From: Anthostomella pinea
Lineage: Eukaryota; Ascomycota; Sordariomycetes; Xylariales; Xylariaceae
Reading direction: 5' to 3'
Assembly: GCA_963556695.1 (NCBI GenBank)
Contig: CAUWAG010000003.1
Span: 8,680,001-8,744,000 of the forward strand
Length of the DNA stretch: 64,000 nucleotides
The translations under genes and the position numbers were made by a program. Below are positions 20,052 to 32,044 of the stretch, piece after piece. Positions within the stretch are counted from its first letter, which is position 1. Every line of letters begins with the position of its first letter. Below the pieces are notes generated by a model. The model searched no databases. It had not been told where the DNA came from and saw only the letters and a program-made list of their open reading frames with translations.

Positions 20052-22200
20052 CCCGTGCCCCGCACCACTTTCCACCTCGCTAGGGCTCACCACAGTAGCA
20101 CATCAACCACAATAATACACCAGTCTTCCAAAATAACCACCCTCCAGCCAAAACCACACCAAAGTCATTATCTCTTTGGACAGATGATTTTTTCGCGATA
20201 GAATCCCGTATTCACGAAGCCGTAGAATATGCTGACGAGCATCTGGATGCCTCTGAACGTAGTATCTGCCGCCAATTCAGGTTTCTAAGAAAGCGCTTCT
20301 ACAACCGCCTGCAGGGCATCCCTTCCAAAAAAGGACTACAAGAACCACCCATCAAGCTGAATGCGATATAAGAAAAGGCCGTCTGTGCTTATATTGACCG
20401 CCTAGATGCTATTAATCTCTTCGTGAGGCCAGAATTCATTATCAAGGCTGCCAACTTGCTGCTCAAGGAGTCGGCGAGTACCGCGGTCATAGAACTACCC
20501 ACATTTGGCAAGAATTGGGCCTCCCGCTTCATCAAGTGCCACAAATACTTCAAGCAGCCTCATAAGGTCCTTCTACAAGATCCGCAAGCTGTTAAAGACT
20601 CGAAACGTACTGAAGAGTACTTTTAGAAGCTGAGAGGGCCATCAGAGAGGAGGGTATCCTCCTTGACAACCTGTAGAACATAGACAAAACTGGCTTTTGA
20701 TTAGGGGTTAGAAAGAACCAGATGGTCGTCACTAAGCAAAAAAGAGCCCATTATTTTGGAATACCAGAGAATAGGGAGTCTACTACTGGCATAGAAGCTA
20801 TCTCTGCTGCAAGCGAGGTTGTCCCAGGCTTTTTTATCCTCTCTTGCACCCTCCACATGTCTCTATGGTACAAGGTACCTGAATTAGACCCCAGGATAGC
20901 AATTGTAACCGCAGAGAATGGTTATTCGAACAATGAGATTAGCCTAGAATGGATTAAACACTTTAACAAGCACTTTAAGACCTCTCAAGTTAGTATAAAG
21001 AGGCTCTTAATTATTGACGGTTATAGTAGTCACCACACAATACAGTTCATCAGATATTGTGACAACAACGACATTATCTTTTTTGGTATCCCTCTGAATA
21101 TAACGCATTTACTACAGCCGCTCAATGTGGTGGCTTTCCAGCCCTTGAAGCACTACCATGTTAAAGCCCTAGATATTATGGTGCGTGATGGTCTCACGCA
21201 TATTGGGAAGATCGAGTTTGTTGTGTATTGAAGGGGTTCGCCAGCAAGCTTTTAAGAAGACTACTATCCTCTCTACCTTCAAAAAAACGGGCATCTATTC
21301 CTTCAAACCATCAGTTGTTGTGACGGCCTGCACAGACCTTCCCACATGACAAGTGGATACTTCCCAATAGGGGAAGGATCTGACCAGAGGATCCTTTTAA
21401 AGGGGCAACCTCCCACTGTACCTATCTCTCTCTCTCTTCCTTTCCTCTCTAGTCTTGATATTCTCGTCAATAGAGTAATAGCTGCTTGCTGCAGGCCATG
21501 TCCCAGCTTCCCAGTATGCTCGCCGTGATAGTTGTAATTAACCAGTTAAAGGAGCGCAAAGCTTGTGCGAGGACCCCGCCATCCCCTCCTTGACCAGCCT
21601 AGTTCCTCTCCAGTTGCTACACCAGCTACAATACAGCAAATTCATAAGGTCACTTATCAAGTAGACGAGGCCTTGAATAACCTAGACGATGGCGAGGATC
21701 TTACTCCCAAAGATATTGAGAGGATCAGGCTCTTATCTAAGGGGGCGCGCTTCCACGCCTCCTAGCTAGTCCAGACCAAAAGGGATCTTGGAAGGACCAA
21801 ATTAGCTTTTTGAGTTAATAAACAGCACAAGTCTGCAAAAAATACTCCTCTCTAATCAGGAGAAGTATTCACAATTGAAATTAGGCATTAAATGGCAAAA
21901 AAAAAAAAGCAAGAGACCGCAACAGGCCTTCAAAAAAAGGCAGATGCCCTGGTAAAGAAGCAGCTCTAACCACAAAAAAACCTCGCTAAGGAGGCAGCAA
22001 AGTTGGCCAGGCATTGGAGGACTATTAAGAGACTGCCTGTTACTGATATCTATGAATATGGCAAGAAGATGCGGTTGCTACGTAAATTTTAATGCTGAAT
22101 AACCTCATATTGGTGTGTTATTGTGGTTGGTGTGCTACTGTGGTGAGCACCACTTTATGTGGTGAGCCCTAGCGAGGTGGAAAGTGGTGCGGGGCATGGG
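20052..22200 (+). mobile_element. Pogo/Fot1-type DNA transposon, 2149 bp, TA target duplication
   Basis: Terminal inverted repeats begin CCCGTGCCCCGCACCACTTT at 20052 and match the reverse complement of 22158-22200 over 43 bp with one mismatch. TA flanks both ends (20050-20051, 22201-22202). A second inverted block (about 20086-20122 against about 22111-22147) continues the repeat with T/C differences only. In the right arm the two blocks are separated by an extra ten bases plus a repeated CTCACCACA, so that end is rearranged. The interior holds a decayed CENP-B/DDE transposase. Confidence 0.88.
20196..22092 (+). pseudogene. Degenerate pogo-like transposase (HTH_CENPB + DDE_1)
   Basis: Order of the remnants: an N-terminal HTH region (about 20200-20370), a CENP-B-type HTH (20423-20626, FGKNWASRFIKCHKYF), then the DDE core (20722-21231) with LLIIDGYSSHHT, LNITHLLQPLNVVAFQPLKH and the catalytic-core layout of the DDE_1 endonuclease family. 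A Lys-rich tail runs to about 22090. In-frame stops interrupt it, for example TAA at 20368 (from CAA by C-to-T), TAG at 20624 and others near 20672 and 20698. The tail is frame-broken. The stops fit RIP-like or neutral decay. It cannot encode an active transposase. Confidence 0.85.
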
Positions 22201-25200
22201 TAGGAGGAAGGGGGAAGGGACAGATGGCAGGAGGCCAGAAAGGATCCGTACGGAGCCCGGAGCAGCCGTATGACTATTAGCCTGGTGCGGGGTTTGGGAA
22301 TTGGGGGCGCCCTTCCCCCTGGATCTTGTGACTTTGCGACAGCTTTTACGACGGCTTTTAAGACGCAGCTCGGCGCCGTTGGAAGTTGGTCGTTGTCCGA
22401 TCTGGACTTTATCGCCTTGGGCCTTGGCTCGCTGAACCTTGGGGTGAAATGGTGCAGATAAAAGATAAAATATAAAAGAATGGCCATCGTGCGGCATACT
22501 CCAACAAGCCACATCGCTGCTCCTCCGCGTCCAGGTCCTCCTCGAGCGAGGCTCAATACTCGTTGGCCGGGGATGGACGGGAGGGCGAGAGATCGTGGAG
22601 GGCCGAGGAGGGAGACCAGGTTTTGTTAGGATTCGCTGGTCTAATAATATCTGTGGGCCAAGCAGCCCAAGTTACAAGTTCGGCCTCAGGTTCCGTAGTC
22701 CGTGGAGGTTGGCTCCTCGGCTGGCAAGGAGAACCCGAAACACTTGCAGGGGAGGTGCGTTCGGGTAAGAGGCACACAGGCTTGGCAGCTGCTCAAACCA
22801 TCGGGTAACATCCAAACCCAGGCAGGGGCTTGACCTTTGACCACGAGCTTTGCTGCTCCAGTGGGAGATATGATGATGCCGATGTGACCGGAAACACCGA
22901 GATGCTCGGTTTCGCTGTAGGTGGGTAGGCGGCAGCAAGCTGGTGGGTTGTGGGTTGTGGGTTGTGGGCTGTGGGTGTGGGCACTGGGCGCGGGTGGTAT
23001 TGGACGACAAGAGACGGGCGAAAAGCACGAGTTACTGTTCGGGCGGACGACACCAAATTGTCAAGTCCCGCACCGCCGCCTGCAGTTGGAACCCGAACAG
23101 ATGTCAGACGCGAAAGGCAAGGGCTCCACGCGACCTCCGGCTGCGCGTTGATAACAACATCCATTGTACTGTTTATCTAGCACATGTGCATCCTCGCGTG
23201 CTTCCGGAGGTACGGCTGGAGTGATGTCAGGAGAGAGCTGAGGACCCGACACCCGACCTGGGCTGGAATCCTGCCACTTATTTTCCGGATGACCGAAACG
23301 TGAAGGCAAGGTACATTCGGAAGGTAAGCAGGTAGGTCACGAGGACGGTCAATCATGCCATGTCATGCTATGCATGGCCATCTCATAACGGAGAAACATG
23401 CAGAGTATCTCGACACGGATGAGGCGTATCAATCGTATACATTCCTGCCTTCTCCGATCTCTCTTGGTCAAAGGGTGGTCTGGCAGCGCGGGCGGAATCG
23501 AGGTTGCATGGAGTCAGGCTGACGTCTTTCTTGGCTTTCAGCTCACGGAGGCTGGAGCCAGGCGTCGGCCCCCGGGCCTGAACTGTGCTGTATGCGCCGC
23601 CTGCCACCTGCCACCTGCCTACGTGCACTACACACACGTAAGGTTAGGTAGTACCTGCAGAGACAGTTCTCCGGGGACCCGTCATGGATGGCAGCTGAAG
23701 CAACGCGTCGCGTGTTTTGATTCTCTCGCTCCGTTTTGGTGTTTGCGATGTCAAGTTGTTGACTGCCTCATTATTTGGGAAATCGCATATCTGATTGATT
23801 GATTGCATGATTGATTGTCTGCATGATTGCCGATTGCCTGGTGGCCCTCCTTCGTGAAGGAAACAGGCGATGGCCGGGCGCAATGATAAAAGGGGGACAG
23901 TGCACCGGCAGAAACAGGCCGATCCGCCCAGACCTTGAATGACCGCCGTGTCCGTCCACCCCATGAGGTAACTTGCCACCCTTCACCCTCCACCCTCCAC
24001 CCATCAGTAGATGAGTTGAATCCTTCACCCCGTCCATATTACACGGCTCAATTAGATGCTGCGTTTGTCTCACCTATTGCTGAAGTAGGTCTCCGAGTAT
24101 CAAGCTCGGCACTTGTTACTTATCATCGGTGGGTGGCGCGAGGAATCCGCGGTGCAATACCGGACTTGTGCGGGTTGGGCTAGGCCGACAGGCCGATGAC
24201 TGTTGAAATTACCACCTCAACTGCCTCACCTCCCGTAATCTTTACCTCAACCGTTCCGTCTCTCGATCAGCCTGCGGCCTACCGCACCTGCTTGGCCTCC
24301 GTCGCATCTTATCTACTTCACATATATTACATATAGACAGCTCAGCCTACGTAAGGTAGTGTAGATACAATATCTGTCCCTGCGCGTCGCTGTGCCGCTG
24401 TGCCGCTGTGCGGGTGTGTCATTGAACACGGAAGGGCCCCCGGTTGCCCATTCCCACAATTAAAAGCAGCGAGCAACGAACGCCGGGGGAGCCGTGGAGC
24501 CGAGCCCTCTCTCCAGCCTGCCTCTTTCGCCTGCCCTTTACCACGAAACCTTGATGAACCTGACACCACGCCACACCACACCACACCACACCACTCGTTC
24601 CTCCGAGTCTTTCCAATCTGTAGCCAACAGCCGACCGCTTGGCCTTTTTTCATAATACCACTGAACGTCTAGACACCCAGACTTCTCCGGTACATCCCAC
24701 ATTTTCCATCCCGTCCAGCCACTCACCGTCCATCCCGGCTCGACGCCGCCGTGTCCTTTGGAGCTGTGCCTTCTTGCCCGCTTGCCTCTTTCCCTCGTCC
24801 GCCTTGTCCGCCTGGCCCCTCTGGGTTGACCGTAACAGGCACATGTCTATGTAATCCAGCGCCTACCTCCGTACTTCCTGTTCCTCGCGCACTTCCTGGA
24901 CCGGCTGGCGCCTGGGACCACTGTTAGCGCCTCAGTCCGCCAGAGGCTGCCCGAGATCCAAGGCCCCATCGCCCACCTGCCGGCCAATTCTCTCCCTGCC
25001 CTCGCGCCTCTTTTCTCGACGCTCTCCTCCACTCCCGACCGAGACTCACACAACAAAATTTCCATCCACCCACCGCACCGAACATCCACCGTCCTCCCCT
25101 CCCCCCGTTCTTCTCCGTCCACTTTATTCTTCTACACTTCTCCCAACTGCACCCGGACCTGCCTTCGGACCATCGCCGCCCTCCTCTGCGCGCCTTTCTG

Positions 25201-25232
25201 TATCGACCGCGACACGTCGCCGCTGTCTAGTC
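22201..25232. other. Long intergenic region and leader of the Zn2Cys6 gene
   Basis: No gene supported in 3 kb. It includes several microsatellite-like tracts (GTGGGTT near 22943-22980, GATT near 23793-23820, CACAC near 24567-24595). From about 24640 the plus strand is strongly pyrimidine-rich with short ORFs such as ATGTCTATGTAA at 24844, typical of a long 5' leader of a fungal regulator. Confidence 0.5.
22943..22980 (+). repeat. GTGGGTT-type microsatellite
   Basis: Imperfect tandem GTGGGTT/GTGGGCT units. No coding role seen. Confidence 0.8.
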
Positions 25233-28016
25233 ATGAGTTCCATCCCCCGTGGCACGTCACTGCGAGCCGGCGGCGCCTGTGTGCGCTGTCGCAAGGGCAA
25301 GACGAAGTGCGTCTACGACAACGGCCGCGCGCCCTGCAAGAACTGCGCAAAGGGCATGCACGAGTGCTACTTGCCCTCCGAGAGCCTGGCTCACCATCAC
25401 GGCCAGTCGCCCGCCAGAGCTCCTCGTCCCCGCGACTCCTTGCCGGGCGAGCGAAGCGTGTCGGCCGCCAGCGACCGCCAACCTGCCTCGTCGGCCGCCG
25501 TGCTGCCGCGCAACCTGCAAACGAACAACAGCGAGAAGTGAGTTGCATTTTCTTCTATCTTACGCCCGTTTCACTTTTGCATGTCTGTCTCCCTTACGTC
25601 TACGTACTGGTCATCCCAAAAGTCGACCATCGTTTGCTCTATCCTCACCCCGAAGAGTTTCGGTCGCGTGCGTGGCTGCTCTTTCTTACCGTCTAAGCTG
25701 CATCTTCCTGCCCTGCTGTCTACCGGCCTTCTCCGCTAGATGCGTTGACTGGTGACTGACTGGGCTGGATGGACTCAGTAGGGTGCGACGCACCGCAGGC
25801 ACCGCACCGCCCCGCGCGCCGCACCTTCCCCACCCCCAGAAAGACCACCATTCAGTTGGTGGCTGAGCCGGATGCCTCGTCTCACCTCGGGATCCCGTCA
25901 ACCCTTAACCATCAACCTGCAAATACGAATCCAACTTCCCCCTTCTTCCTCCTGCATCCCCCCCCCCAACTCACCCCCAACTCACCCCCTTAATCCCCCA
26001 TGCGCATTAACCTCTTTGTGAATCGGCCTCGCTAACCATGGACTCCCTCGTCTCCACAGAATCAGCCCGGAGATGCAATCGGAATGTGAGAGGGTCATCA
26101 ATAAGACCCTCCCGTCTTGTGTCGCCTTTCACAAGCCCTCCTTTCTGCAAAAGCTCAAGAGCGGATCCCTCGAATCCAGCATTGTCAATGGTCTTCTTAC
26201 TTGTGGTGCACGGTAAGTAGTCACGTTTTCCCACAATCCGTCTCATTCCACCCAAAATCCATGTCCTCCCCCAGTTGGTCAAGACGAACCCGGGCAGATA
26301 AACCAGTGTTCTCCGGCGACTGTATTCATTACACTAGCCAAGCGTGCTATCCGCCTGCTCACGGTTCTATTGCGCCGGTATCATACCGGACCATACCTCA
26401 CGTGCCCATGCCTATGCCCATGTTATTTTATTGACAAGACGTTTTCTCTAACATTGTCTTGCTTTGCGTATAGGAGTTCGACCATGTTGATACGCCGCTA
26501 TGGAGGTCAGGGGGGTCCGTCGGCAGCTGCGGAGCATTTTGCCGTCAAGACCATCAATCTGGTTATGCAGACGCTCGACAACCCAAGCTTGGCGGATATT
26601 CAGGCTCTTTGCCTCCTGACCATCCATGAATGGGGCAATAGAAATGCCGTGCGCGCCTACATCTACCTGGGACAGGCCTCTCGAATGGCACAAATGTACC
26701 GGATAATAGCCGTACACCAGAACCGGGGCGATCCCGACCAGTTCATCCAGGATGAGTCCTTCCGCCGGACGCTGTGGCTAATCTACATACTCGATTGTTT
26801 CCTCACCAGCAGCCCTGGCCGCCACCCGGCGGTCTCGCACCATGATGTCAAGGACGTACCTCTCCCGTGTCCCGACATGAGCTACAACTTCGGTACACCG
26901 GTCTTCGTTCGCACCCTGGCTGGTAACCCGCCGCCGGGAGTGGATGCCTCCACGCCCATGACCGAGGTTGGCGAGTTCGGCCACATCGTCATGGCCACCC
27001 AGGCCTGGCGCAATGTCATCGAGATGCTTACCACCGTCACCCCCGCCACCTTCTCCGAGGAGAACTGCGTGTCCCTCGAGGCTGGCATCGAGGCCGTCCG
27101 CAGCTCCTTGCCCATGCATTTCGTCGACAAGCCTGGTCATGTCAACCTTCACATTACTATGGGTAGCGGGTACACCTACGCCATGTTGCACTGTCTTCTT
27201 CACTCTGCGACCATCATGGTCAACCGACGGAGGCTTCTGCATCTGGTCACTACCGAGGGCTTCGACCACAAGACTTGGCGTATGGTACCGCACGCTCACC
27301 TCCAGACGGTGGATCGGGTTTTTGCCTCTTCGCACAGTGTCGTCACACTGCTCCTGGCTCTAGAAAGCAATGCCGACAAGGACGCCGTCTTCAATATCCC
27401 GCTGGTGATGCTGTTCTCCTGCTTCACAGCATGCTCTACCGTGGCCTGGTTCAGCCTCAAAGGCTTGACACCTGGCGACGTGAACGAGACTGCCGAGGCC
27501 ATTGTCAGCGATGGGATGCGCTTCCTCCAGGAGGGCGCCAACACATGGATGTTGGCCATCCCATGGTACCGCCACTTGTCGGTCATGGCCAAGGTGCTGC
27601 GCAACGGCGACCGGGAGGCGACAAGGCTACCCGTCGAGCCTGCTCCGTCGTCGACCAAGGATGAGACGGGCAGTCAGCCGGATAACAACCCTGACAGTAT
27701 GGACTACGAGCGTCACTCATCGGCCAATCCGCAGGAGCCGGTGGAGAACCGGGGCAGTGAGCCACCACGAAAGTCCGGGTTCACAACGATCAATGGGGGT
27801 CCTGCTGGTGCTGCGACGCCGGCCATGGCTAGCCCGCCTCCTGCAGAGACCAAGGCGTTGTCGCCTGTGCCCTCATCGTCAGGCGACGGGCACACAGCCG
27901 AGCCGGCGGCAGCCTCATCGGGATCTGATATGACGTCAGCTGAGCTTTGCCTGGCGTTCGAGCGGCAGCTCCTAGAGCTCGACGATCTGGCGGCCTTCAT
28001 GGGCGGTGGTGTATGA
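25233..28016 (+). CDS. Zn2Cys6 transcription factor with fungal TF middle domain
   Basis: Nuclear DNA-binding regulator; targets unknown. Three exons (25233-25537, 26060-26212, 26474-28016) are joined in frame by long introns of 522 and 261 nt and give 666 residues. The cluster CVRCRKGKTKC.8.CKNCAKGMHEC places the six zinc ligands at Cys16, 19, 26, 35, 38 and 45. A Ser/Ala/Pro linker leads to exon 2 (ISPEMQSECERVINKTLPSC). Exon 3 carries the fungal-specific TF domain: RRYGG, LADIQALCLLTIHEWGNRNA, YIYLGQASRMAQMYRI, then FRRTLWLIYILDCFL. The last 130 residues are low-complexity, ending in a short acidic helix (LLELDDLAAFMGG) that could activate transcription. Both splice joins restore a continuous family sequence (NNSEK|ISPEM, TCGA R|SSTML). 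The long introns are unusual for this locus. Confidence 0.88.
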
Positions 28017-29074
28017 AACCCCCTCTGCGTCGCGCTTTCGTTTCGCGAAGCCTGTTTTACTACGTACTGCGCTCACCAACGACTTCAGTACCTTTGGTCG
28101 ACGCTAGGGCTGCCATTCAACGTATCTGTACGCTAGTGGGTATAAGTGGGAGGTTCTTCGGCCAGGTGTTCTGCGGAGTTGTCGGTTTTGTTGTGGGTGG
28201 CGCTTCACAACGTGGGGTTCATTGTTGGCTCTTGCCACTCTTGCGGATCCTGACACCAGGACCAGGTGTTGTTTTCGGAGTCTCGGACCGGAGAGTATTT
28301 GCTTGGCGAGCTTCACTGCTCTCGGAGAGCGATGGAAAGGGAGTCATGATGGCATGGCTAATGTTGGGAGCTGTCTTAAAGATGTGGCTCTACAAGAGTG
28401 GAGGCGTGGCTACTACCGATACCATACTCTTGCTGGTGGCTTCAGAACTTCGGCGTTTAGGAACATGTACTATACAAACGTTTGGCCTACCCTTACCGAA
28501 TTAAATCTCGCTATACCTCTGGATTCTCTGACAGTACCATACGGCATCACCCTCCATGCTGCACTTAACGTCTTGCTTTTTGTCCAACTAAGGGCCTAGG
28601 TAGGTTTGTAGCTAAATACCTACCTATCAGTATGTGTGTGAGTGCCTGTGTGATCCGGGTGCGCATATCATGCCGATCACGTGCCGGAAAGTTGGTCGGC
28701 AGGACTGTACACTGAACACCCAACAGCTAGACAGTCTCCGTAAACCAGGCGCGTTCGTCATTACTGGAGTACACATTTAAAGTGACTTATTGGACCAAAG
28801 CTGCTTATTCCAGAGTGCTGATTTCAGTGTAAAGAAGCCCATTCGGAGACTTATGCGGGGTGAGTGTAGCACCAATTCGGGGCACCATTTGACTTCTGCC
28901 AATTCCACTTTTATTGGGAACAAGGATGGGCAAGGTGGTTTTCCAATTCTTTCTTCTCCGTGGACATAGCCAACGCTCCTGCGCCGGTCTGGAGGCAGGG
29001 CATGCAAATCAATATTGAGTGCATACAGCGCGGAAGCTGAGGCCGAGCGTGTGCCGTTCCACGAGTCTGTCAAG
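28017..29074. other. Intergenic, no gene seen
   Basis: 3' region of the Zn2Cys6 gene and upstream region of the methyltransferase gene. ORFs at 27947-28599 have no motifs and overlap the end of the regulator. Confidence 0.5.
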
Positions 29075-30652
29075 ATGGCCTCGTCGGCCGGCACGAAACG
29101 CAAGCACTCCGGAGATGAGGCCGGTCTGGAGGCGACAGACCGCCGCACGTCGACCAGCGCACCGAAAACGGCTGCGGCGTCCGGTCAGGCAGGAAAACGG
29201 CGGCACTCGCGGGCACCGGACGAGCAGATCGACGGATGCGCTCGTGCCGGGGTGCAGGATGAACAGCGAGCTTCGGACGACTATTTCAGGAGGCTCTACA
29301 CGACCGAGCTTGACTTCCGGGCAATTGGGGCGGAAGACCATGACTTCCGGGATGTACTGGAAGGAGACTCGCATCTCGACTTCTCGAAGCCGACGTCGGT
29401 CATGCAGCTGACCAAAACTCTGCTCAGGCTGGACTTTGGACTACTGATCGACCTGCCGAATGACCGACTCTGCCCTCCTGTGCCGAACCGCCACAACTAC
29501 GTACTGTGGATGAAAGACCTGATTAACAGCAGCTCCGCCTCATCAGGTCTGGGCTGTGACCGGGACGAACACGAACACGAACACCGCGTGACCGGCCTAG
29601 ACATCGGCACGGGAGCCAGCGCCATCTACCCGCTGCTGGGCTGCGCCCAGCGCCCCTCGTGGTCCTTCATAGCGACCGACATCGACGCGGAATCGCTGGC
29701 GTACGCCCGCAAGAACGTGGCCTTTAACCACTACCAGTCGCGCATCCGTGTCGTCGATCGCGTCGTCACGGACCCGCTGGTACCACTGGATGCACTGGGC
29801 ATAGAACGCATCGACTTCGTCATGACCAACCCGCCCTTCTACACGTCGGATTCAGAACTCCAAGACCTGGCCAAGCAGAAGGCTCGCCCGCCGAACAGCG
29901 CATGCAGCGGCGCGCCCGTCGAGATGGTGTGTGAAGGAGGGGAGGTCGGTTTCGTGCAGAGGATCATGGACGAATCTATGGTGTTGGGAGAGAGGGTGCG
30001 GTGGTACACGTCGATGCTGGGCAAGCGATCCAGTCTCGAGACCCTCGTCGGCATGCTGCACAAACGTGGCATACTCAATTACGCCGTCACGACCTTTGTC
30101 CAGGGGAACAAGACGCGGCGGTGGGCTCTGGGGTGGAGTTTTGGGAACAGGCGGCCTAGCCTGATCGCGAGCCGAGGCTTCGAGCAGCCCGCGGCTGGGA
30201 AGAAGGTCTTGCCGTATCCGACCGAGATGGTCATCGTCAAGGAACCCCTGCACAGCGTTGATGTCAAGCAGCTGGAGAAAACGGTCTGCGGGGCTCTGAA
30301 GGCCTTGGATTTGGTGGCCTGGAACTGGGACGAGCAGCGCTCGGAGGGTACCGGCTTCGCTGACGGCAATGTCTGGAGCCGGGCGCACCGGCGGAAGAAG
30401 GCTCGGGAACAGACGCCCGTCGCAAGGGGAGGGACCGTCGTCTCAGCCGAGACACAGCAGCAGGATGTGAGGAAGTGCGCCTTCGGCTTTGCCATATCGA
30501 TACGTACCGAGAATGGCGCCGGCAACGATGTGAGCGAAAGCGTCGTGGTCATGCTTTGGTGGCTTCAGGGGAACGACGCCAAGCTGTTCGAGAGCTTTGC
30601 TGGCGTCGTGCGGAACTCGGTCCGCGTGTGCGCGCCCGAGGGATCCTCCTGA
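29075..30652 (+). CDS. METTL16: METTL16/RlmF-like N6-adenine RNA methyltransferase
   Basis: SAM-dependent RNA N6-adenine methyltransferase of the METTL16 (DUF890) family. The characterised members methylate U6 snRNA, so a nuclear splicing-related role is likely but inferred. Single exon from ATG 29075, 525 residues. A charged, disordered N-terminus (about 70 residues) precedes DYFRRLYTTELDFRAIGAED. LDIGTGASAIYPLLGC (about residue 175) is the SAM-binding loop, followed by ATDIDAESLAYARKNV. The catalytic NPPF motif sits in MTNPPFYTSDSEL (about residue 250). EMVCEGGEVGFVQRI and WYTSMLGKRSSLETL follow, as in the family. The remaining 150 residues are a fungal C-terminal extension. The frame opens 60 nt earlier without an ATG. 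Confidence 0.9.
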   Translation: MASSAGTKRKHSGDEAGLEATDRRTSTSAPKTAAASGQAGKRRHSRAPDEQIDGCARAGVQDEQRASDDYFRRLYTTELDFRAIGAEDHDFRDVLEGDSHLDFSKPTSVMQLTKTLLRLDFGLLIDLPNDRLCPPVPNRHNYVLWMKDLINSSSASSGLGCDRDEHEHEHRVTGLDIGTGASAIYPLLGCAQRPSWSFIATDIDAESLAYARKNVAFNHYQSRIRVVDRVVTDPLVPLDALGIERIDFVMTNPPFYTSDSELQDLAKQKARPPNSACSGAPVEMVCEGGEVGFVQRIMDESMVLGERVRWYTSMLGKRSSLETLVGMLHKRGILNYAVTTFVQGNKTRRWALGWSFGNRRPSLIASRGFEQPAAGKKVLPYPTEMVIVKEPLHSVDVKQLEKTVCGALKALDLVAWNWDEQRSEGTGFADGNVWSRAHRRKKAREQTPVARGGTVVSAETQQQDVRKCAFGFAISIRTENGAGNDVSESVVVMLWWLQGNDAKLFESFAGVVRNSVRVCAPEGSS

Positions 30653-32044
30653 ACTTGCGTACTTCTGTTCTGTGATGGCTGGCTGCCGGCCTCGGTAATA
30701 CCGGGTGTGGCACGGTAACGCGACGCAGCGAGTACACACAGGGAATTCACGGTGTAGCGTGTCGGTCATCTTACGAGTTTACGCCCCGTGGGAGGCAGCT
30801 GTTGCGATGAGAGCGGCTCCTATCCTCCTAGGAAGATAGGACGACCGCCCATCAAGCGCCGTCGGCCAACCGATAACATATGGTGCTGCGACGTGCCGTT
30901 CTATCAGTAGCATTGCACGGGCTCGCAATCCAGTCACAGCATCCACGGTCATGGGAAAAGCCGGCACGTTATTCAACAGGATCTACAGATCGCGCCATTC
31001 AGCTACCACCTGGTCAAGGGGACTGGCCCCCACTGAGCCAATCTGACGGGAAGTGGTCGCCTACGCGTTTTCTCACTTGACCCAGAGTTCTTGTTTACCG
31101 AATAATCACCTCTCCGAGTACCGTACCTGTTCATCAGCGTTTGCTATCTGTCGCTGACGGAAGTAGACATATACGGGCTAATCCGACCGCTGCCGTGGAA
31201 GTCGTGACGCCGTAGCAGAGGATGCAGTGTTATGGTCTCAGCAAGATACATGTGTATAGATGGAGCCATGACTTCGCTGGGGGCTGGGGTGGCCTGCCTT
31301 CTCCTGTCTGTCGAACACCGACGACACACTCATACATGTCGAATGCAACGCGCCGACACAGCCTCAGAATAGCCAGGCACGTCGTTCTTGTTACCTACCA
31401 TTGTCAAGAGCATGTCATCGACAAGGTTAGGGGTGCCCAGACGATGCCCCGTTCTGTCACTGTCTTATACGACGAGCACCCGACCTTAATACGAGCGTCA
31501 AGCATCGCCTTGTCTTGCCTATGTAGCTACTTGAAGTGATCACGCATACAAAAACAAACATCAATTCTCTGTCTGGAGCTGGTTAGCTCCTCTCCATGTT
31601 GAACCGGGCTTTCTGTCGCGAGACACTGCATTTTTTCCTCAACCGAGCCGCATTACTCGTAGTCCGATCATCGATGTTGTCGTGAAGGAACTGCTCCGCA
31701 TACTCTACCTAAGACCTCACCGAGACTCGCCACCCCGCTCTTGTCCTACATACGACGAGTTCGAGGGTCGAGAGTGGGGTTTAAGCGACGGTGATACACT
31801 CCCCTCATGCAAGAGCCTAGAACACCTTCCAATTCGGCTTCGACTGGTTATAATTCATTACTGGTCATTGGTTCGGCCTGATGGTCGGGAACAGGTCTTG
31901 CTCAGGCTCCAGATGATCCAACAATGATGATGAATACATTCGGATGCTTATTTCCGATGCCTTACGTCTATTCCATTGAATCGCTAGAACACTGCTTGCT
32001 TTTCCACCCCTCTTGTCTCGGACAGCCAGTAGACTAACGTCAGA
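30653..32044. other. Intergenic, no gene seen
   Basis: 1.4 kb with unsupported short ORFs. Its right end is the promoter of the monooxygenase gene. Confidence 0.5.
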
